Assembly: GCF_964204645.1 (NCBI RefSeq)
Contig: NC_134030.1
Coordinates: 21,271,110 to 21,335,109 of the forward strand
Reading direction: 5' to 3'
DNA: 64,000 nucleotides
Origin: Tubulanus polymorphus
Taxonomy: Eukaryota > Nemertea > Palaeonemertea > Tubulaniformes > Tubulanidae
Notes under the pieces: model-generated
Told to the model about the DNA's origin: nothing
Database searches by the model: none
The model's input: only the letters and a program-made list of their open reading frames with translations
Translations under genes and position numbers: made by a program
Shown here: in pieces, positions 57,899 through 64,000 of the stretch
Layout of the letters: each line of letters starts with the position of its first letter
How positions within the stretch are numbered: position 1 is the stretch's first letter

Positions 57899-60126
57899 CA
57901 GTACATGAATGAAATTCCTTCACTATTCAAATTCTGATCGGTTGTCCACAGAGCTTCAAGTTCCATTCATAAATGAGGTAGAATTTTACATTTCTTACTC
58001 GTGAAATTCAGTATTTGCTTCACTCAGCAATTTAAAATCCAGCAATTATTTTCAACCGCTGATATTTTGTCGAAATCGCATATGATATTTTTACTCGTTC
58101 TGTCATTAGTGTTGGCTCTGACTCAAACGATCAACATCCCAGTAATTACCATCGATCTGTGCAGCAATTCTCAGTTTCATAACGCGTGGTTATTTCTGTG
58201 TCCAATCATATTTCAAAAATACCCGGAATATTTTCTCATCGTTCGGGCGGTTTCTGAATTATCGCAGATGCTCTACGCAAGTGTACAGGGTGTTTCAAAA
58301 CGGTGATGTAAATCTACTTTCGTTTGACAATTCTAGATAACTGAAAGGATTTCTCAAAATATCATTCATGATTTACTAAGTTTATAGGTTACGCAGTTCC
58401 TTTGTAGATAATTGGGTAATCTTGATTTTCGTTGCAGCAAATATGGCCGAGGTGCTAATTAGTGACACGTAACCCTGGGTTCTTCGAAGAACGCCTGAAG
58501 AACCCTTCGTTCAAAGAGTGCAGCCTTACCCTCCGACGTGAGCCTAACATTTTTCAACAACTTCAGCAAAGATGCTCGATGTCTTAATAAGAACGACAAA
58601 TTCTATTATCTTTAACAATTAATGGTTGGATTAATCTATAAACCTTGAATGAGCTTAAACGTAGAAATATTTAAAAAAATCTTAGAAATAAAATTGTTAA
58701 AGTTTTCTGATCTCTAACATTCTGTCAGTTTATTCTTGTGTTGGTTACTGATGTTCTATCTATGCAACGAGAAGCACATTTCCCCCAAGGCATTTTACCT
58801 GAGAGAGGCTGACGATGAAGAGAGGGAAGAATATATTTTCATATCAACTTCATAGAAAGAAAGGAATAAATAATGTCTCAGGTGAAGCACTGAACACATG
58901 TGAAGTGTGGACGATCAGTTTTTGAAAGTGTGCTGATAAAATGTCTAATGTCTGGTGTTTGTAGTTCATTTTCAATTAAAAATGTCTCAGGTGAAGCACT
59001 GGACACATGTGAAGTGTGGACGATCAGTTTTTGAAAGTGTGCTGATAAAATGTCTAATGTCTGGTGTTTGTAGTTCATTTTCAATTAAAAATGTCTCAGG
59101 TGAAGCACTGGACACATGTGAAGTGTGGACGATCAGTTTTTGAAAGTGTGCTGATAAAATGTCTAATATCTGGTGTTTGTAGTTCATTTTCAATTAATAA
59201 TGTCTCAGGTGAAGCACTGAACACATGTGAAGTGTGGACGATATGGTTGGATATGATGCCCCTTAATATCTGCCTCCACCAATCTTCGCCAAAAGAAAGA
59301 TTGATTCTTTTCACAAAAAAATAAATCTACGTCTTTGATTTCAAAACGGAATTTTGGAAATTCATATTGCCTTCCGGAAGGTAAGCTGGACCCGCCCCTG
59401 CATTATGTGTTACAATAGCATACAATACTTTATCTGGTGTCGAATTCGAATCCGGAATATGTAATAACATATGTTACCCATGAAATGACTTAACTCAAGC
59501 CCACGTTTTATAAGCGTTCGGAATCGCCCGTGAAAATCCCTCCTCAACATATCCGACATGAAACTGAATGCAATAAATCTCACAAATGAGATAATCATTG
59601 ATAAATGTAGGGATTTAACCTTACAAGCGGTAATCTTTGATAAATGGAAACCTGACACCTCGATCTTAAGCTCCCTATTTCATTTATGATATGTATACAT
59701 TATATGTTTACATGCTTGTACGTGCATTTCATTATCTTGGTAATCTTTGATAAATGGAAACATGACAGTCACACCTCTCTCTTGAGCCCCCTATTATATT
59801 TATGATATGTATACATAATCTGTTTACATGTGTACGTACATATCATTATCTAATTCTGTGATCTTGTAGTTAATGTAACTATTCATTTTGCAAATATTAA
59901 ATTTCATTCATACAACAGCAGTTACGTACGAGGGTACCGTTGTCGCACTACCACTGATTGTCACTCACGCGTAATACTGAGGCCGCTGCTCCGACCTGAG
60001 CGTAGCAGAAGTGCGACTTGGGTTAGGCTTTATGAGGCAATAAAACGTGGCAAGTTTTAAATATTCACACTGATTTGTGAATAGTTACAACTTACCGTGT
60101 ATTGTAAGTGTGAGTCTTATAGAACT
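57899..60126. other. Intergenic region upstream of receptor 2
   Basis: Contains the presumed promoter of receptor 2, satellite-bearing unit 58555-59240, a hAT-like end at 59382-59401 and a roughly 110-bp direct duplication (59630-59735, 59740-59850; shared GGTAATCTTTGATAAATGGA). A plus-strand open frame at 58001-58306 starts with hydrophobic residues but has no recognised domain. I call no gene here. Confidence 0.5.
58555..59240 (-). repeat. Dispersed unit plus 109-bp satellite, block 4
   Basis: 58555-58850 aligns with 50810-51170. 58873-59240 is about 3.4 inverted units of the 109-bp satellite. Confidence 0.75.
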
Positions 60127-60236
60127 GGACCCAGTTCCACAGTTCTGAGTTAGAGTTAACTCTGAGTTAAAATTAGTTCATTTTCAATGAGTTAACTCAG
60201 AGCTAAATCTTAACTTACAACTGTGGAACTGGATCC
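60127..60236. mobile_element. MITE family A copy
   Basis: Palindromic 110-bp copy with GGACCCAGTTCCACAG and CTGTGGAACTGGATCC termini, matching 3407-3516 and 30693-30803. Directly followed by another MITE. Confidence 0.85.
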
Positions 60237-60242
60237 TGTGGC

Positions 60243-60362
60243 CAGTTGCTCAAAGGTTGGTTTGAGTTAACCAGTGGATAGTTTACATAGTGACAATTAA
60301 AAGTTCATTGTTACTATGGTATCTATCCACTGGTTATCTTCAACCAACTTTTGAGCAACTGA
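60243..60362. mobile_element. MITE family G copy 2
   Basis: Palindrome with ends CAGTTGCTCAAAGGTTGG and CCAACTTTTGAGCAACTG and inner CCAGTGGATAG / CTATCCACTGG. It lies a few bases before the first recognised exon of the gene at 60388 and may lie in its promoter or first intron. Confidence 0.8.
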
Positions 60363-60387
60363 CCCCTGCTCTTATAATAGACGGATT

Positions 60388-63300
60388 ATGAACGGGAAAC
60401 TTGATACGACCCCCGAACTATCTGACTGGAACCGAGACGCGTGTCTGGAATCTCGGCCCGGTCAGTCTCGCCGTACCAGAGAACGCGACGAACAAACTCG
60501 TTTTTACGATAGTCTACAACGCGCGCTTTACGAAAACGACTTCCCAGAAACTGAAGATCGCACTAAATCGACTAGGAATAAACTACCAGATTCGGGTATA
60601 ACTATCGTCATACTGTCGTCGCCTATAGAATGCTTGCCGATATTGCTTCAAGGCGGATGGTCGTGCCCGGGAAATGTGCACCTCGTTCTGTCGACATCGT
60701 GGCTGTCCGCGAAACAAAGCGAGCGAAATCCCGACTTAAAGACCGTATATCTACATAAAGCGATTTCTATGTACGAGGGAGGTTGCAGTTACTTAAACGT
60801 GTTCGATCCACCGCGACGGGTGAGTTACCTGATGAATAACCTCGCAGATGATCAAGCTGTAGCTGAATATGAGAACGGGTTGGATTGCCCAACATCATCC
60901 GATAATAAGAAAATAGACGACAGAATTTGGACGCGAATTCTCTTGTCTCGGACCGGTTTATTTTACCCCGAGTGTTTAGCATTCTGTTACGATGTTTCGG
61001 GATACGAATTACCGCCGGATGGTGCGAACATAGATTTACAAAAGGTCGATGGACAAACCGACGTTGAGGTTCTAGTTGGTAAGGGAATAACAAAATTCCT
61101 TGAGAGAATCGACTCTCCAAATTGCCGTAAGGTACGTAACTTTGTAGTCCCTGAATGAGACCAATTCGTTGAACAATAAAGTTGAATTGACGAATCGCCT
61201 CAATTTGCTAAAGGATCAAATTTGAGTTGGTTATCGTGAAATTAAATGAATTTGAAATTAGTTAATAAAATAATAATAATCAAAATTTAATTGGTGGGAC
61301 ATTAAGCTAGAAATATTGATACCTTATTTCTCATTTCTGCTTGAGCTTAAACGTTGACCCGGCCAATCACCTACCCTGTACATTACCTTTTTTCAACAAA
61401 ATAATGGTCAAGTTAACAATAACTGACCCGGCAGTTATAGAAATGAACTGATTACATATTTCATTGCGGTTTGCAAAAGTGACCCGCCCGATTAGCAGAA
61501 ACAAGGTGTTATCTTTGTTTAGCCGTATCGTGGACGATGTCCATCGATTTTCACGGGTGCCTATAAGATATAAGATCTTCAAAAAAAAAATTGCTGGCCA
61601 TCTTAACACTCTAGAAACTGCTGAAATGATCTATCCATATTTTCAGATTTTCTATGGGGAGGGCCAATAAATTAATTTGAACCGGATTTTGGCTTGCAAA
61701 TCGAAATACTATCGGACAAGTCATCGAGTAGATATAAGACCGACTTTCTCACTTTATGCTAATAGATTTCACTGATACTTTATTGAAAAATGATTCGAAT
61801 TTAATTCAAATGTAGAAGAAATCTAACTGAATAACCTCCAGCGACCCCTGGTGGATCATCGCTAAAAACAGTAACGGCTCCGGTACCTTATTTGCGAGTG
61901 TGACCATGGTTTTAGAAGATATCAAATGAATTTCCACGTCCATTTAGATTTAGAAAATACCAATAAGATCAATTTATTTTTTGATACAGATCATCGTGAA
62001 ACCAATCAGAAACTCGTACGACAAACGAACAGTCAGCATCCATGATGAATCCGATTACGAAGGTATTTGTAATCGGGCTGTTGCTCTGCTATCACAGGTC
62101 GACTCCGGGAATGGCGTATTGATCGAAAAGTTCTACGATCCTGGTCCAACAGGTAGGCTATGATTTAAGTGATCTTCAGATTAATAGACCGCACATTATC
62201 TTCGACTGTTATGTCGAAAGTTTCAAATACTGAAAAGCCCTGTTGGATTGTACATTTAACCTCATGGCGGGACCAAGACCTATGAAGTGTTGTCTGCAGG
62301 ACTCGAACCGGCTTATCATTCGGAGCTCATTGCGAAGGCAAAAGAGTAACGCCTTATCCCACTGAGCTACTGAAACCGCTCGAGAATAGCGCTGTGAGTT
62401 AGAAGCTACAATTATATCATACGAAATTTTCATGATTTGAAATCATTTAACTTCGCAGCTGCCGGGAAGAATGACGTCACCTTTCGTATTAGCGTTATCA
62501 CGTGTAGAGGGCGCTGCGACGAACCAATCTCTACCGCTGTAACGTGCGGAGTCGGCCGCAGAAACGAGCCAATCACCGGCGAGAACACAACAACACCGCA
62601 ATCGATAGAAACGACGCTACGACGGTGGGGTTTAGAATCGGCCGAAATTGACCGTGTCAGAAAACGAGTTATGAATGATTCCCAAAACTTGCTAAGAAAG
62701 ATAATGCGTCACGAAAATAACGCCGCTGGACTCACAGATATGATAAGTAAGTAATTTTTCCATTTGATAGAAATGGCCGCGCGTGCTTTTTAATTTCACT
62801 GACCCTTTTCGTAGCGATATATAATGCTGTTTATTTGATAAACTGCGTATGTTTTAGAAAATAAAAAAAAAACATTCTCAACACCTCAAATACTGCCAAA
62901 TGGTGATTTCACCCAAAAAAAAAAATCATTAAAATGTATCTTTTCGGATATCATTGATTTTTCGGACGAGCATTTACACAAGATTATATCATTTGAGAAA
63001 GCAGCGTCATATAATAGGATAATGGGAGGAAATAAGTTGACGAATCGATGACATTCTATATACAAAGTAACGGAATAAGTAAGAAATTCGAGTTTTGTTA
63101 TGTCATTTGTTTCGTTCAATAACGAGACAAGTAGTTAACTATATAGGTTATCTATTTATTCGAAACACGAGCTTTCGCTGTTAATGAACAGAAGAATGAG
63201 TCATCTCTATTCACCTGATGAAGCTTCTATTCATTAGTAACGAAAGCTCGTGCGTCAAATAAATAGCCATAACCTATATAGTACTACTCATCCAGGAAGA

Positions 63301-64000
63301 AAGCCACTAAATATTTGGATGGAAATATGAAAGCTGTGGGTACTGGAGTGTGTCATGGGTAGTGTAGTGTGATCTGTGTGCATTTGTGGCCAGCACACAG
63401 ATCACATTGTTCATTGGGGTTTAGTCCAGGACTCGCGAGATTTTCAACAACACGGAAGTAACGTGTAATAAATGATGACTTGAATTGCATGACTACCTAA
63501 CACCCCTCATTATTCTTAACCCGGTTAACACCAGCCTACTCTACGAATCTCCACATATATTTCATTGTCACTATGCTACGTATGATGAAAGTGACGTTTT
63601 ATGGCGTAAAATCTACGCCTGCGACATGGAAAGAGTTGTTGAATAACCACACTCAATGTTGATATTGTTTTGCATATAATTTGATATGATTTATTTTCAA
63701 GTAAGATTTTTACAAAAATGAATACGAAAATCTCCTTCTTAAAACATTTTTAGTCGTGGATTACATTTTGACGAATCGGGAAGGCCTGCACGCTCCGATT
63801 TGTATCGAAGTCAAAGGTCGTCGAAGCCTGAAGAGCTATCGCGCAATTGAGTTCCTCGATGCGGACCTAGACGCAGGAGCACCGATGACACCGTTAATCG
63901 AAATGATGTGTGAAAAATCTCAGAAGTTTGCGATGTGGGGTAAAACTCTAGTAGTGTTAGGTAAAGGACGCGCCAGTAAACAGTACATGTGGAGCATCGC
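60388..64000 (+). CDS. Carnosine-synthase-like ATP-grasp family protein (tentative), 5' part
   Basis: Exons 60388-61131, 61990-62152, 62459-62746 and 63754 to the window end, all with GT-AG borders and consistent phase: about 480 residues, incomplete at the 3' side. The start ATG is a guess: a possible acceptor (TAATAG) lies just upstream at 60380 and this frame is open above it, so a 5' exon may exist. Visible features: ITIVILSSPIECLPILLQGG and CPGNVHLVLS near 75-105, a segment TFRISVITCRGRCDEP with TAVTCGVGR, then HAPICIEV, and GKTLVVLGKGRASKQYMWS at the edge, which looks like the beta-strand and Gly-rich turn that open an ATP-grasp module. The family link is from memory of CARNS1-like proteins, not from an alignment. 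Introns hold MITE F, SINE 2 and a palindromic element. Confidence 0.6.
61317..61513. mobile_element. MITE family F copy 2
   Basis: TGATACCTTATTTCTCATTT at one end and GCAGAAACAAGGTGTTATC at the other, with inner TGACCCGGC; aligns with 37652-37846 along its whole length. In intron 1 of the ATP-grasp-like gene. Confidence 0.75.
62222..62395 (-). mobile_element. tRNA-derived SINE (family 2), copy 2
   Basis: Minus strand: TAGCTCAGTGGGATAAGGCG (A box) and CCGGTTCGAGTCCTGC (B box) in a tRNA-like layout, then GTCCCGCCATGAGGTT, as in 36640-36880. The tRNA-like part is well kept but continues straight into the SINE body, so it is not a free tRNA gene. In intron 2 of the ATP-grasp-like gene. Confidence 0.65.
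63132..63286. mobile_element. MITE family H
   Basis: Ends TAGTTAACTATATAGGTTAT and ATAACCTATATAGTACTA, plus inner ACACGAGCTTTCGCTG against AACGAAAGCTCGTG. About 155 bp, in intron 3 of the ATP-grasp-like gene. It contains CCTGATGAAGC and CGAAAGC, faintly like the hammerhead-type elements but without a convincing stem II. Confidence 0.75.

Noticed and set aside
58001-58306. 101-codon plus-strand open frame with a hydrophobic N-terminal part
   Set aside because: The putative hydrophobic helix is not N-terminal to any domain and there is no paralogue upstream of receptor 1. Chance is likely.
62270-62395. Functional tRNA gene on the minus strand
   Set aside because: The acceptor stem is not convincing and the sequence continues into a SINE body shared with 36640-36880.

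Overview
The window is animal nuclear DNA: AT-rich, spliced genes with GT-AG introns, many minisatellites, palindromic MITE-like elements and tRNA-derived SINEs. The receptor type (CUB, C-type lectin, LDLa, LRR and rhodopsin-like 7TM in one chain, resembling molluscan GRL101 and relaxin receptors) and the SINE and MITE load suggest a lophotrochozoan invertebrate such as a mollusc, nemertean or annelid. The species cannot be fixed from the sequence. All gene models are my own splice predictions. Exon phases agree throughout each model.

Layout. (1) 440-11060 is a large imperfect inverted duplication, with arms about 440-4450 and 6790-11060 around a hairpin-bearing centre. Each arm carries matching exon-like segments with conserved splice sites but no clear protein; it looks like a convergent pair of non-coding or decayed genes. 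(2) 11061-13270 is repeat DNA, including a minisatellite at 12055-12830. (3) 13270-15822 (+) is a four-coding-exon gene for a small secreted cysteine-rich protein. (4) 16395-23648 (-) is receptor gene 1. (5) 23650-28060 holds tandem arrays (71-bp and 109-bp units). (6) 28858-40456 (+) and 42482-50483 (+) are two nine-exon paralogues for secreted proteins with two VWA domains and a charged C-terminal helix. (7) 51808-57898 (-) is receptor gene 2. (8) 60388-64000 (+) is the 5' part of a gene tentatively placed in the carnosine-synthase-like ATP-grasp family; it runs off the window.

The core is therefore receptor(-) / VWA(+) / VWA(+) / receptor(-). Each pair is a local duplication with patchy homogenisation: VWA exon 4 is nearly identical between copies while neighbouring exons have diverged, and receptor exon 1 and the end of the 7TM exon are far more alike than the middle. 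The VWA proteins are predicted to be secreted and adhesive, and the receptors have very large adhesive or lectin-like ectodomains. A ligand-receptor or matrix-receptor relation is conceivable but is only an inference from adjacency.

Most remaining sequence is repetitive: at least ten small palindromic element families, two SINE families, a LINE 3' remnant, a 69-bp satellite in two introns of one VWA gene, and a 109-bp satellite in four blocks. Two small palindromic elements (10155-10295 and 11291-11428) carry a hammerhead-ribozyme-like core.
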